Below, piece by piece: positions 6,705 to 12,958 of a stretch of DNA of 12,958 nucleotides (the stretch's first letter is position 1; every line of letters begins with the position of its first letter). A program made the position numbers and the translations under genes. Origin of the DNA: CAZBZG01 sp964496245 (lineage in GTDB: Bacteria > Planctomycetota > SZUA-567); the NCBI GenBank assembly GCA_964496245.1, contig CAZBZG010000118.1:1-12958 (forward strand), written 5' to 3'. The notes under the pieces were generated by a model. The model was given only the letters and a program-made list of their open reading frames with translations. It was not told the DNA's origin and made no database searches.

Positions 6705-6719
6705 GCGCGGCGCCGCGCC
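6704..6719. terminator. Perfect 16-base GC palindrome between convergent genes
   Basis: GGCGCGGC-GCCGCGCC (6704-6719) starts on the last base of the phosphoesterase stop codon and lies 11 bases from the ftsY stop. It can fold on either strand as a six-base-pair stem with a four-base loop. There is no T-run on either side, so it may be a bidirectional pause or terminator hairpin, or an mRNA 3'-end stabiliser. Confidence 0.4.
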
Positions 6720-6730
6720 CACGGGGTCGT

Positions 6731-7693
6731 TCACGGTTCCCCCGGGTCTCCCTCTTGCGCCGCAGCCTCGGTCGTGGCCACGTCTGCGAAGAGCGCGTCC
6801 GTGAACTCGTCCGGATCGAAGGGTGCGAAATCGTCGGCCCCTTCGCCCGTGCCAATGTACTTGATGGGCAGGCGCACCTCCCTGTGAATCGCGATCACCA
6901 CGCCGCCCTTGGCCGTGCCGTCCAGCTTGGCGAGCACCAGGCCGGTGACGCCCACGCCCTCGGTGAAGGTCCGCGCCTGGCTGAGCGCGTTCTGACCGGT
7001 GGTGGCGTCGAGCACGAGCAGCGTCTCGTGCGGCGCGCCCGGGATCTTCTTGGCCGCCACGCGTCGGATCTTCTCGAGTTGCTGCATGAGGTTCTTCTTG
7101 GTGTGGATCCGGCCGGCCGTGTCCACGAGCATGTAGTCCATTCCCCGCGCCAGGGCCGCATCGCACGCGTCGAAGACCACGGCCGCGGGGTCGGCCCCGT
7201 CCTGGTGGCGCACGAGGTGCGCCCCCACGCGTCCGGCCCAGATGTCGAGTTGCTCGCCTGCTGCTGCGCGGAACGTATCGGCTGCGGCCAGGAGCACGCT
7301 GTGCCCCTGGTTCTGGAGAAAGCGGGCGAGCTTGGCGGTGGTCGTGGTCTTGCCTGTCCCGTTCACGCCGACCAGCAGAATCACCGTCGGCCCTTGGTCG
7401 TTGCGGGCCAGACGCATCTCGTCTTCGGAGTGAAGGCCCTCGGCCAGCATCTCCTTGAAGAACGCGAGCACGTCCTCGGCCTTCTGGATCTCCTTCCTGC
7501 GGAAACGGTCGCGAATCTGCTCCACCAGATCCATGGCGACCCGCGGACCCACGTCGGCGAGGATGAGAGCCTCCTCGAGCTCCTCGAGCAAGTCCTCGTC
7601 CAGGCGCCGCGCCCGCAGGAGCTCGCCCATCGGCGTGTTCAGAACGGCCGCGGTCTTCTGGAGAGCAGACCGCATCCTCCCGAAGAAGCCCAT
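6731..7693 (-). CDS. ftsY: FtsY, signal recognition particle receptor GTPase
   Basis: The product has 320 residues. The ATG at 7693 is chosen because MGFFGRM is the typical amphipathic FtsY start; AAAGGTG lies just upstream and the preceding gene ends one base earlier. The protein docks SRP-bound ribosomes at the inner membrane. Residues about 1-95 form the N helical bundle (DLLEELEEALILADVG). The G domain follows with GVNGTGKT (109-116), DTFRAAAGEQL (139-149), DTAGR (191-195), LDATTGQ (228-234), AKLDGTAKGG (255-264, in place of the usual TKLDG) and GTGE (281-284). The long acidic A domain of the E. coli protein is absent, as in many other phyla, so the N-terminal helix is the likely membrane anchor. 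A short Glu/Ala-rich tail follows. It is last in the ribH-nusB-PHP-ftsY operon. Confidence 0.97.
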   Translation of the reverse strand: MGFFGRMRSALQKTAAVLNTPMGELLRARRLDEDLLEELEEALILADVGPRVAMDLVEQIRDRFRRKEIQKAEDVLAFFKEMLAEGLHSEDEMRLARNDQGPTVILLVGVNGTGKTTTTAKLARFLQNQGHSVLLAAADTFRAAAGEQLDIWAGRVGAHLVRHQDGADPAAVVFDACDAALARGMDYMLVDTAGRIHTKKNLMQQLEKIRRVAAKKIPGAPHETLLVLDATTGQNALSQARTFTEGVGVTGLVLAKLDGTAKGGVVIAIHREVRLPIKYIGTGEGADDFAPFDPDEFTDALFADVATTEAAAQEGDPGEP

Positions 7694-7694
7694 C

Positions 7695-8534
7695 TCATGC
7701 ACCTTTCCGGATCGCGCCTCGAAGCGCCCGCAGGTCCTCGAGCACCTGGTAAGGGATCGGGAGATCTCCCAGGCCGCCCCCCTCCCCCTGGCCGTGGAAG
7801 TCGCTCCCGCCCGACAGGCCCAGCCCGAGTTCGGCGCAGAAGGTCTCCACCCGTCGCCGGGTATCGGCCGAGTGCCTCCAGTAGAAGCTCTCCACCGCAT
7901 CCACGCCGAGGGAGGCGAAGTCCGGAATGCGGTCCATCAAGTTGCTCATGCCCGGATGTGCGAGCACGCTGACCCCCTGGATGTCGTGGATCAGGTCGAT
8001 GCCCTCCTTGGCGCTGAGGCGGGTCTTGGGCACGTAGGCCGGGCCGTCGTCGCCGATGTATCGCGCGAACGCCTCCCCGGTCGTCTGCACGACGCCCTTG
8101 GCCACCAGCGCACGCGCCAGATGGGGTCGGCCGAAGGACTTGCCCTCCTCCTGCGGGATGTCGTCGATCGTGAGATCGATGCCGAGGTCCTGCAACCGTT
8201 CGAGCATCGCCTGCATGCGGAAGGTACGGGCGGTGCGCACCTGGGTGAGCCGCGCCCGGCAGGCCTCCGTGGGCTGGATGAAGAGGCCCACCATGTGGAC
8301 TTCGAGATCCTCGTGCACGCAGGAGAGTTCGACACCCGGAACGGTCTCGACCCCGTGCGCAGCTCCTGCGGCCAGAAACCGCTCCAGCCCGTCCACGTTG
8401 TCGTGGTCGGTGAGCGCCAAGGCTGCCAGGCCCTTCTGCGCCGCAAGCTCGACGAGTTCTTCCGGGCTCAGCTTGCCGTCGGAGAAATAGGTGTGCGTGT
8501 GCAGATCGACGCGGTCGGCCTCCGATGTCGACAT
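7695..8534 (-). CDS. PHP-domain phosphoesterase (TrpH / RNase AM-like)
   Basis: The product has 279 residues. The ATG at 8534 shares its A with the TGA of nusB (TGATG), and GAGG lies seven bases upstream. The polymerase-and-histidinol-phosphatase fold is clear: D-L-H12-T-H14, D19, T-D43-H44 (LTDHDNVDGL), PGVE69LS, H80, L-A-H193-P and G-S-D245-F-H247. These supply the trinuclear metal site. The family includes E. coli YciV (RNase AM), a 5'-3' exonuclease that also removes 3'-phosphates from nucleoside bisphosphates, and this length and motif order fit that group (COG0613). A role in RNA or nucleotide-bisphosphate turnover is likely, in the cytosol, but the exact substrate is inference. Its position between nusB and ftsY, with overlapping junctions, implies matched expression with both. 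Confidence 0.93.
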   Translation of the reverse strand: MSTSEADRVDLHTHTYFSDGKLSPEELVELAAQKGLAALALTDHDNVDGLERFLAAGAAHGVETVPGVELSCVHEDLEVHMVGLFIQPTEACRARLTQVRTARTFRMQAMLERLQDLGIDLTIDDIPQEEGKSFGRPHLARALVAKGVVQTTGEAFARYIGDDGPAYVPKTRLSAKEGIDLIHDIQGVSVLAHPGMSNLMDRIPDFASLGVDAVESFYWRHSADTRRRVETFCAELGLGLSGGSDFHGQGEGGGLGDLPIPYQVLEDLRALRGAIRKGA

Positions 8535-8953
8535 CAAGTTTCCTCGCTCCTTGCAGGCAGGTCTGCCCGGATACGCTCCAGAATGCCGTTCACGAATCCC
8601 CCGGAGTCGCGGCCGCCGAAACGCTTGCCCAGTTCGACCGCTTCGTCGAGGGCCACCTTTGGCGGCACGTTTCCCGACCGGAGTTCGGTGCAACCGATGC
8701 GGAGAACGTTCCGCTCCACGGGCGCGATGCGGTTCAGGTCCCAGTGTTCGGTGGCCGCGACGATGCATTGGTCGAGGTGCTCGCGGTGGGAGAGGACCGA
8801 ATCCACGAGTTCTGCAGCGAACGCGCGCGCTTCCTCCCGGTCCGTGTGCTCGTCCAGGAACGCCGCGACCGGCTCCACGCGTTCCCGACCGCCCACGTCG
8901 ACCATGTACAGATACTGCAGGGCGAGCCGGCGCGCCAGCGTGCGGGGCCGCAT
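8534..8953 (-). CDS. nusB: NusB, transcription antitermination factor
   Basis: The product has 139 residues, the normal family length. The ATG at 8953 follows directly on the ribH stop (TGAATG, no gap); GGGGAG inside the end of ribH is the ribosome-binding site. NusB binds boxA RNA together with NusE (ribosomal protein S10) and protects rRNA transcription from premature termination. The all-helical protein starts RPRTLARRLALQYLYMVD (first helix and RNA-contact region) and carries the family core HWDLNRIAPVERNVLRIG and VPPKVALDEAVELGKRFGG, ending with SGGFVNGILERI. Pairing of nusB with ribH is a classic arrangement in many bacteria. Confidence 0.97.
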   Translation of the reverse strand: MRPRTLARRLALQYLYMVDVGGRERVEPVAAFLDEHTDREEARAFAAELVDSVLSHREHLDQCIVAATEHWDLNRIAPVERNVLRIGCTELRSGNVPPKVALDEAVELGKRFGGRDSGGFVNGILERIRADLPARSEET

Positions 8954-9424
8954 TCAACTCCCCAGCGCGTCAAAGAGATTGAGCATTTCGATGGCCGAGA
9001 GGGCTGCATCGGCGCCTTTGTTGCCGGACTTCGTGCCGGCCCGCTCGATCGCCTGCTCGATCGTGTCGCAGGTCAGCACGCCAAACGCCACCGGCTTGTC
9101 GCTCTGGAGCGCGACCTGGGCGATGCCTTTGCTGGCTTCGGCGGCGATGTAATCGAAGTGGGGGGTGGCTCCCCGGATCACCGTGCCGAGCACCACCACT
9201 GCATCGTAGCCTTTGGCCGCGGCTACGCGCTTGGTGGCCGCGGCCAGCTCAAAGGCCCCGGGCACGCGCACGATGTCGATCGCCTCCTCCGTGGCGCCGT
9301 GGCGGAGGAGGCAGTCTACGGCCCCCTGGAGCAGCCGCTCGGTGATGAAGTCATTGAAACGGCTCACGACAACGGCAAAGGACTTCCCCTTCGCCTCCAG
9401 CTTGCCCTCAAAGACTTTTCCCAT
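8954..9424 (-). CDS. ribH: 6,7-dimethyl-8-ribityllumazine synthase
   Basis: The product has 156 residues, typical for the family. Two ATGs are possible, at 9436 and 9424. The one at 9424 is preferred because GGGAGG lies just before it (short four-base gap) and MGKVFEGKL aligns with usual starts. The enzyme joins 5-amino-6-ribitylaminouracil with 3,4-dihydroxybutanone 4-phosphate in the penultimate step of riboflavin synthesis, usually as a large cytosolic oligomer. Key residues seen: SRFNDFIT (21-28, aromatic F23 stacks on the substrate), VPGAFEL (54-60), GTVIRGATPHFDYI (80-93, with H89 as the proposed catalytic base), PVAFGVLT (111-118) and ERAGTKSGNKGADAA (127-141, phosphate-binding R128). 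It is first gene of the four-gene operon. Confidence 0.97.
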   Translation of the reverse strand: MGKVFEGKLEAKGKSFAVVVSRFNDFITERLLQGAVDCLLRHGATEEAIDIVRVPGAFELAAATKRVAAAKGYDAVVVLGTVIRGATPHFDYIAAEASKGIAQVALQSDKPVAFGVLTCDTIEQAIERAGTKSGNKGADAALSAIEMLNLFDALGS

Positions 9425-9500
9425 GGCTCCTCCCATGCGGCTGTGTGCGTCCAGCTCGTGACGGACGCGGCGCGCTCCACTCCGTCGCGACGTTCGTCCC

Positions 9501-9529
9501 AGCCTAGCGACTGCCGGTCCCTTTGTCAA
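9501..9529 (-). promoter_or_regulatory. Predicted sigma70-type promoter of the ribH-nusB-PHP-ftsY operon
   Basis: On the minus strand TTGACA (9529 to 9524) and TAGGCT (9506 to 9501) are 17 bases apart. The -35 is perfect and the -10 keeps the key T, A and final T. It lies in the 122-base gap between ilvD and ribH, giving a leader of about 70 bases. That is too short for an FMN riboswitch, and no such motif was recognised. The short inverted repeat AAGCCC-C-GGGCTT (9535-9547) overlapping the ilvD stop could be a weak terminator just ahead of it. Confidence 0.5.
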
Positions 9530-9546
9530 CGGGCAAGCCCCGGGCT

Positions 9547-11310
9547 TCAGATCGCGAACACGGCTCCCTGGTCGGCCGAGGTCACGTGCTGCAGGTACCG
9601 CGCGAGCCAGCCCGCCTTGACCTTGGGCGTGAAGGGTTTGAGCGCGCGGCGGCGCTTGGCGAGCTCGCGTTTCGTCAGTTTGACCTCGAGCGTGCGACGT
9701 TCCGCGTCGATGGCGACGCGGTCTCCCTCCCGCAGGAGGGCGAGGGGGCCCCCCGCCGCCGCCTCCGGGCTGACGTGTCCAATGCACAGGCCGCGCGTTC
9801 CGCCAGAGAAACGGCCGTCCGTGATCAGGGCCGCGCGGATGCCCGCGCCCGCGAGCGCTGCCGTGGGCGAGAGCATCTCCTGCATACCCGGCCCGCCCCG
9901 CGGCCCCTCGTAGCGGATCACCGCGACATCGCCGTCCTTGACCCGCCCCCGAAGAATGCCCTCCAGCGCCGCCTCCTGCGACTCGAAGATCCGCGCCGGG
10001 CCCGCAAACTGCATCATGTCGGCTTCGACGCCGGCTGTCTTGACGACGGCGCCACTGGGGGCCAGGTTGCCGAAGAGCACGGCCAGCCCGCCTTCTCTGC
10101 TGAATGCGTCCGTGCGCCGCCGGATGATGTCCCCGTCGGGGCGGGGGGCCGACCGCACTGCGGTCGAGAGCTTCCCGGCCACGGTCGGTCGGTCGAGCTT
10201 GAGGCCGATCCGGCGGGCGCCCGAGAGTTCGCGGAGGATCGCGGGGATGCCGCCGACGGCATCCACGTCCTCCATGTGCACGTCCTGGCGCGAGGGCGAG
10301 ACCTTGCAGATGCATGGCGTCCGCCGGGAGATGCGGTTGATGCGGTCCAGGTCGTAGCGGATGCCTGCGGTCGCGGCCAGGGCCAGCGTATGCAGCACCG
10401 TGTTGGTCGACCCCCCCATGGCCATATCGCAGACAAAGGCGTTGTCGATGGCGGCGATGTCCACGATATCTGCCGGCCGGAGGTCCAGGCCGATACAACG
10501 GTCCAGCGTGCGCGCGCTGTCGCGTGCGAGTCCCAGCCGTGCAGGATTGACCTGCGTACGCGTCTTCTTCCGGTTCGCCCACGCCTCGGCCGTGATCGTA
10601 CCGTTGCCCGGAAGCGCCAGGCCGACGACCTCGGCCAGGCAGTTCATGGAGTTCGCCGTGAACATACCGGAACACGATCCGCATCCCGGGCAGGCCGTTC
10701 CCGCAAGTCGTTCCAGCCCGGTCTCCGAGAGGCGTCCGACCGAATGCCGGCCGACCCCCTCGAATACCGAGATCAGGTCCGCACCCGTCCGTCCGGCCAG
10801 CATGGGGCCGCCCGAGACGTAGACGGACGGAATGTTCAGCCGTACCATGGCGTTCAGCATGCCGGGTACGATCTTGTCGCAGTTGCCGATCCCGATCCAG
10901 CCGTCGCACGGGTGGGCGCCCACGATCGATTCGATCTGGTCGGTGATGAGTTCGCGCGAAGCCAGGGAGTACTTCATGCCGAAGTGGCCCATGGCGATAC
11001 CGTCGCAGATCGCCGCGCCGATGCTCGTCACCCAGACGTTGTATCCGAGCTTCTTGAGTTCCTTGACCACCACCTCCCCGAGACGATCGAGGGCGGCGTG
11101 ACCGGGAATGAGATTCGTCGTCGAGTTGACGACCGTGACGAAGGGCTTGCGCCGATCCTTGACCGACCGGATCACGCCCGCCGCCTTCATCAGGGAAGCG
11201 GCCGGCAGCATCCTGGCCCCTTCGCCGACCACGCGGCTGCCGCGCTTGCGCACGTTGTCAATGCCCGGATTGACGGACGGTCCACGCGTCCCGGATTTGC
11301 GTTTGGCCAT
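9547..11310 (-). CDS. ilvD: Dihydroxy-acid dehydratase
   Basis: The product has 587 residues. The ATG at 11310 is chosen over the farther upstream start because GGGAG lies six to seven bases before it and the predicted promoter lies just upstream. The iron-sulphur enzyme dehydrates 2,3-dihydroxy-isovalerate and 2,3-dihydroxy-3-methylvalerate, the last common step before the transaminase in valine and isoleucine synthesis. Motifs seen: VNSTTNLIPGH (61-71), AAICDGIAMGHFGMKYSLASRELI (99-122), GNCDKIVPGM (142-151, cluster ligand C144), ACPGCGSCSGMFTANSMN (206-223, probable ligand C213), DIAMGGSTNT-like stretch (CDMAMGGSTNTVLH), and near the end DGRFSGGTRGLCIGHVSPEA with the catalytic serine. The CDG and GSCSG forms resemble the archaeal and E. 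coli-type enzymes. The usual second His after PGH (PGHVHL) is replaced (PGHAAL). It is probably transcribed alone from its own promoter. Confidence 0.97.
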   Translation of the reverse strand: MAKRKSGTRGPSVNPGIDNVRKRGSRVVGEGARMLPAASLMKAAGVIRSVKDRRKPFVTVVNSTTNLIPGHAALDRLGEVVVKELKKLGYNVWVTSIGAAICDGIAMGHFGMKYSLASRELITDQIESIVGAHPCDGWIGIGNCDKIVPGMLNAMVRLNIPSVYVSGGPMLAGRTGADLISVFEGVGRHSVGRLSETGLERLAGTACPGCGSCSGMFTANSMNCLAEVVGLALPGNGTITAEAWANRKKTRTQVNPARLGLARDSARTLDRCIGLDLRPADIVDIAAIDNAFVCDMAMGGSTNTVLHTLALAATAGIRYDLDRINRISRRTPCICKVSPSRQDVHMEDVDAVGGIPAILRELSGARRIGLKLDRPTVAGKLSTAVRSAPRPDGDIIRRRTDAFSREGGLAVLFGNLAPSGAVVKTAGVEADMMQFAGPARIFESQEAALEGILRGRVKDGDVAVIRYEGPRGGPGMQEMLSPTAALAGAGIRAALITDGRFSGGTRGLCIGHVSPEAAAGGPLALLREGDRVAIDAERRTLEVKLTKRELAKRRRALKPFTPKVKAGWLARYLQHVTSADQGAVFAI

Positions 11311-11340
11311 GGCGATCTCCCTCTTGCTTGATTGTTGGCC

Positions 11341-11369
11341 ACTATAGAGGCGAGGCAGCTGGCGGTCAA
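11341..11369 (-). promoter_or_regulatory. Predicted sigma70-type promoter of ilvD
   Basis: On the minus strand TTGACC (11369 to 11364) and TATAGT (11346 to 11341) are exactly 17 bases apart. The start codon follows about 30 bases after the -10, so the leader is only about 25 bases. That leaves no room for a leader peptide, T-box or other attenuator. Confidence 0.7.
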
Positions 11370-11441
11370 GCTGAATCACCTCGATCGGCGGACGCGTGCA
11401 AGGCGGACGGGCGTTCGTTCCTTTATGTCATTGGGAAGACT

Positions 11442-11488
11442 CGGTTAACACAACGGTAACTTGACGCGGCCGGTCATTTCGTTGTAAC
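11442..11488 (+). promoter_or_regulatory. Predicted promoter of the histidine kinase gene, with repeat elements
   Basis: TTGACG (11461-11466) and TGTAAC (11483-11488) are 16 bases apart, about 60 bases before the kinase start. Just upstream are two imperfect direct repeats, CGGTTAAC (11442-11449) and CGGTAAC (11454-11460), spaced 12 bases start to start, abutting the -35. They could be a binding site for an activator, perhaps the cognate response regulator, but this is inference. The stretch is AT-richer than its surroundings. Confidence 0.4.
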
Positions 11489-11547
11489 GTTTCGTACGGA
11501 ATGCAGCAAAGACGTGTGGTCCTGTCGCATCCGCAACAGGAGCCGCC

Positions 11548-12915
11548 ATGACGACCCCCTTGCTCCAAGGCCTCGATCCGGACTGCCGTCTGGGCGATCT
11601 GCCCACCCACGCGTCTGAGGTGCACGCGAATGCCCCCAGCCACGTGCTGGAGCAGGCCCTGCGCGATCAGCCCGGCCTGCCGGGCGTCATCGTCACGCAT
11701 CACGGTCGGTTTCAGGGAATGCTCTCGCGCCGCCGTTGCCACGAATCGCTCAGCATGGCGTTCGGCCGGGAGGTCTTTCTCGAGCGCCCGGTGCGCGTGC
11801 TGCTCGAGGCCAACCGCGCTGAGCCCCTCTGCCTGGGCCCTGATACGCGCATCGAGGTGGCCAGCCGCGAGGGCCTCTCCCGGCCCATGCCGGATACGTA
11901 CGAACCCATCGTGGTCATGCAGGAGGATGGCACGGCGCGTCTTCTCGACATGCAGGTGCTCCTGCTCGCGCTCTCCCGCATTCTGGGGCTCAAGAACGAT
12001 GAACACGAACACCTCCTCAAGCAGATGCGCGAGAGCAACAGAGAGCTGAAGGAGACCCTCGACAAGCTCCGTCGGACGCAGCAATCCCTGGTGGAGGCCG
12101 AGAAGATGGCGTCTCTCAGTCAGCTTGTCGCGGGCGTGGCTCATGAAGTGAACACGCCCGTAGGCATCACCCTGACCGCCGCCAGCCACCTGCAGGAGCA
12201 ACTCCAGCACCAGCAGCACCTGTTTGACACCGACCAGCTGCGCCGCGCGGGGTTCCGGCGCTTTCTGACCCAGGGGCTCGAGACCACGGAGTTCGTTCTG
12301 AGCAACGTCCAGCGCGCCGCGCAGCTGATTCGCAGCTTCCAGAAGGTGGCCGTCGACCAGGTGGCCGAGGAGCACCAGACCTACGCCCTCCGAGAGTACC
12401 TGGGGCACATCGTGACGAGCGCCCGCCCGCGCCTCAAGCGCGCCGGCCATGACGTCGTGATCGACTGCCCCGAGAGCCTCCACCTCCGGGGTTTTCCCGG
12501 CGCCCTCTCTCAGGTGCTGACAAACCTGCTCATCAACTCCGTGGTACACGCCTATCCGGACGGCCGGGCCGGCCGCATCATCATCCAGGCTCGCGAAAAA
12601 GCGGAAGAGCGCGTGGAACTCCGCTACGCCGATGACGGCAAGGGCATCCCCCCAGCCATCCGCCAGCGGATCTTCGAACCGTTCTTCACCACGAATCGCG
12701 CCGCGGGCGGGACCGGGTTGGGACTCCACATCGCCTACAACATCGTAACCCAGTCCCTCCGAGGCAAGATCGAGGTGGTTTCAGAGTCCCGACGGGGGAC
12801 CACGTTTGTGCTCCATTTTCCAAAACGCTTGCCCTCGGATGACAGGCCGGGGTCTGCAGCCCGCTCCAACATCGCGCGGCCGTACTACGCCGCCCCCAGC
12901 CCAGGGAGGATCTGA
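11548..12915 (+). CDS. Soluble histidine kinase with CBS-like N-terminal domain
   Basis: The product has 455 residues. The ATG at 11548 follows AGGAG (CAACAGGAGCCGCC). No membrane segment is seen, so it is cytosolic. Residues about 25-145 (PGVIVTHHGRFQGMLSRRR, FGREVFLERPVRVLL, YEPIVVMQEDGTARLLD) resemble a degenerate CBS pair, a possible nucleotide sensor. A coiled coil spans about 150-190. The phosphorylation helix reads MASLSQLVAGVAHEVNTPVG (187-206), with H199 as the phosphoacceptor in the HExNTP kinase type. The ATPase domain has the N box (QVLTNLLINSVVHAY, 322-336), DDGKGI (362-367), FEPFFTT (376-382) and GGTGLGL (387-393). A Pro/Ser/Arg-rich tail follows. All catalytic boxes look intact. 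The next gene starts one base after the stop, so a co-transcribed partner is expected. Confidence 0.94.
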   Translation: MTTPLLQGLDPDCRLGDLPTHASEVHANAPSHVLEQALRDQPGLPGVIVTHHGRFQGMLSRRRCHESLSMAFGREVFLERPVRVLLEANRAEPLCLGPDTRIEVASREGLSRPMPDTYEPIVVMQEDGTARLLDMQVLLLALSRILGLKNDEHEHLLKQMRESNRELKETLDKLRRTQQSLVEAEKMASLSQLVAGVAHEVNTPVGITLTAASHLQEQLQHQQHLFDTDQLRRAGFRRFLTQGLETTEFVLSNVQRAAQLIRSFQKVAVDQVAEEHQTYALREYLGHIVTSARPRLKRAGHDVVIDCPESLHLRGFPGALSQVLTNLLINSVVHAYPDGRAGRIIIQAREKAEERVELRYADDGKGIPPAIRQRIFEPFFTTNRAAGGTGLGLHIAYNIVTQSLRGKIEVVSESRRGTTFVLHFPKRLPSDDRPGSAARSNIARPYYAAPSPGRI

Positions 12916-12916
12916 C

Positions 12917-12958
12917 ATGACGACTGTTCCCGAGAACGATCTCCTCTTCGCGTCGTCG
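12917..12958 (+). CDS. Start of a downstream gene, probably a response regulator (partial)
   Basis: The ATG at 12917 lies one base after the kinase stop, with GGGAGGA six bases upstream, so a start here is well supported. Only 14 codons (MTTVPENDLLFASS) are in the window. A start with 'DDLLFA...' followed by an acidic stretch and the receiver domain is typical of DUF3369/HD-GYP-type response regulators that accompany HExNTP kinases. The receiver domain itself is outside the window, so the identity rests on context and a very short match. Confidence 0.5.
   Translation, partial: MTTVPENDLLFASS

Noticed and set aside
9425..9546. FMN riboswitch upstream of ribH
   Set aside because: The gap is only 122 bases, the predicted promoter leaves about 70 bases of leader, and no conserved FMN-element segments were seen.
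7455..9913. Several long plus-strand frames opposite ftsY, PHP, nusB and ribH
   Set aside because: They are shadows of four well-identified genes; translations are Ser/Arg-rich and show no domain.
9523..11331. 602-codon plus-strand open frame
   Set aside because: It is antisense to ilvD, and its translation is His/Arg/Asp-rich without any family signature.
11311..11340. T-box or leader-peptide attenuator for ilvD
   Set aside because: The predicted leader is only about 25 bases, with no room for such an element.
1..12958. Defence system, CRISPR, insertion sequence, prophage, tRNA or rRNA
   Set aside because: No array of regular repeats, transposase or integrase motifs, terminal inverted repeats, or RNA gene signatures were found; nearly all sequence is covered by recognisable single-copy genes.

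Overview
The window is GC-rich, densely coded bacterial chromosome. No transposase, integrase, CRISPR array, tRNA or rRNA was seen. The mix of genes suggests a member of the PVC group such as Kiritimatiellota, Lentisphaerota or Verrucomicrobiota: a URO-D-like protein, an AraC/cupin regulator, a secreted PA14-domain protein, an orphan ThuA, and ribH-nusB-ftsY clustering. This placement is inference from gene content, not a phylogenetic result.

Layout from left to right. Positions 1-259 (minus) hold the start of a secreted, probably TPR-type protein whose reading frame breaks near position 49. Positions 472-687 (minus) hold a 71-residue stand-alone protein matching only the C-terminal end of the URO-D family, with a perfect Shine-Dalgarno and a terminator-like hairpin directly upstream. 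An AraC-family regulator is divergent from it at 880-1698. A 504-residue secreted protein at 1878-3392 carries a PA14 domain between two copies of a module I do not recognise.

Positions 3520-6704 (plus) hold a tight run of four genes: a HIT-family nucleotide hydrolase/transferase, a dGTPase-like HD phosphohydrolase, a ThuA-like protein and a COG1768-type metallophosphoesterase. At least three look like nucleotide or phosphoester turnover enzymes.

Positions 6731-9424 (minus) hold a translationally coupled housekeeping operon, ribH-nusB-PHP phosphoesterase-ftsY, with junctions of 0, -1 and +1 nucleotides. It joins riboflavin synthesis, rRNA antitermination, a probable RNA/nucleotide phosphoesterase and SRP-dependent membrane targeting. 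Upstream on the same strand is ilvD (branched-chain amino acid synthesis), with its own sigma70-like promoter.

Divergent from ilvD is a soluble histidine kinase with a CBS-like N-terminal region (11548-12915). One base after it a gene begins that runs off the window; its first residues resemble those of DUF3369-type response regulators, so this is probably a two-component pair.

Most of the window is ordinary core metabolism. The items that deserve a second look are the mini URO-D protein with its structured leader, the duplicated module around the PA14 domain, and the PHP enzyme embedded between nusB and ftsY. I did not find a convincing new defence or mobile system.
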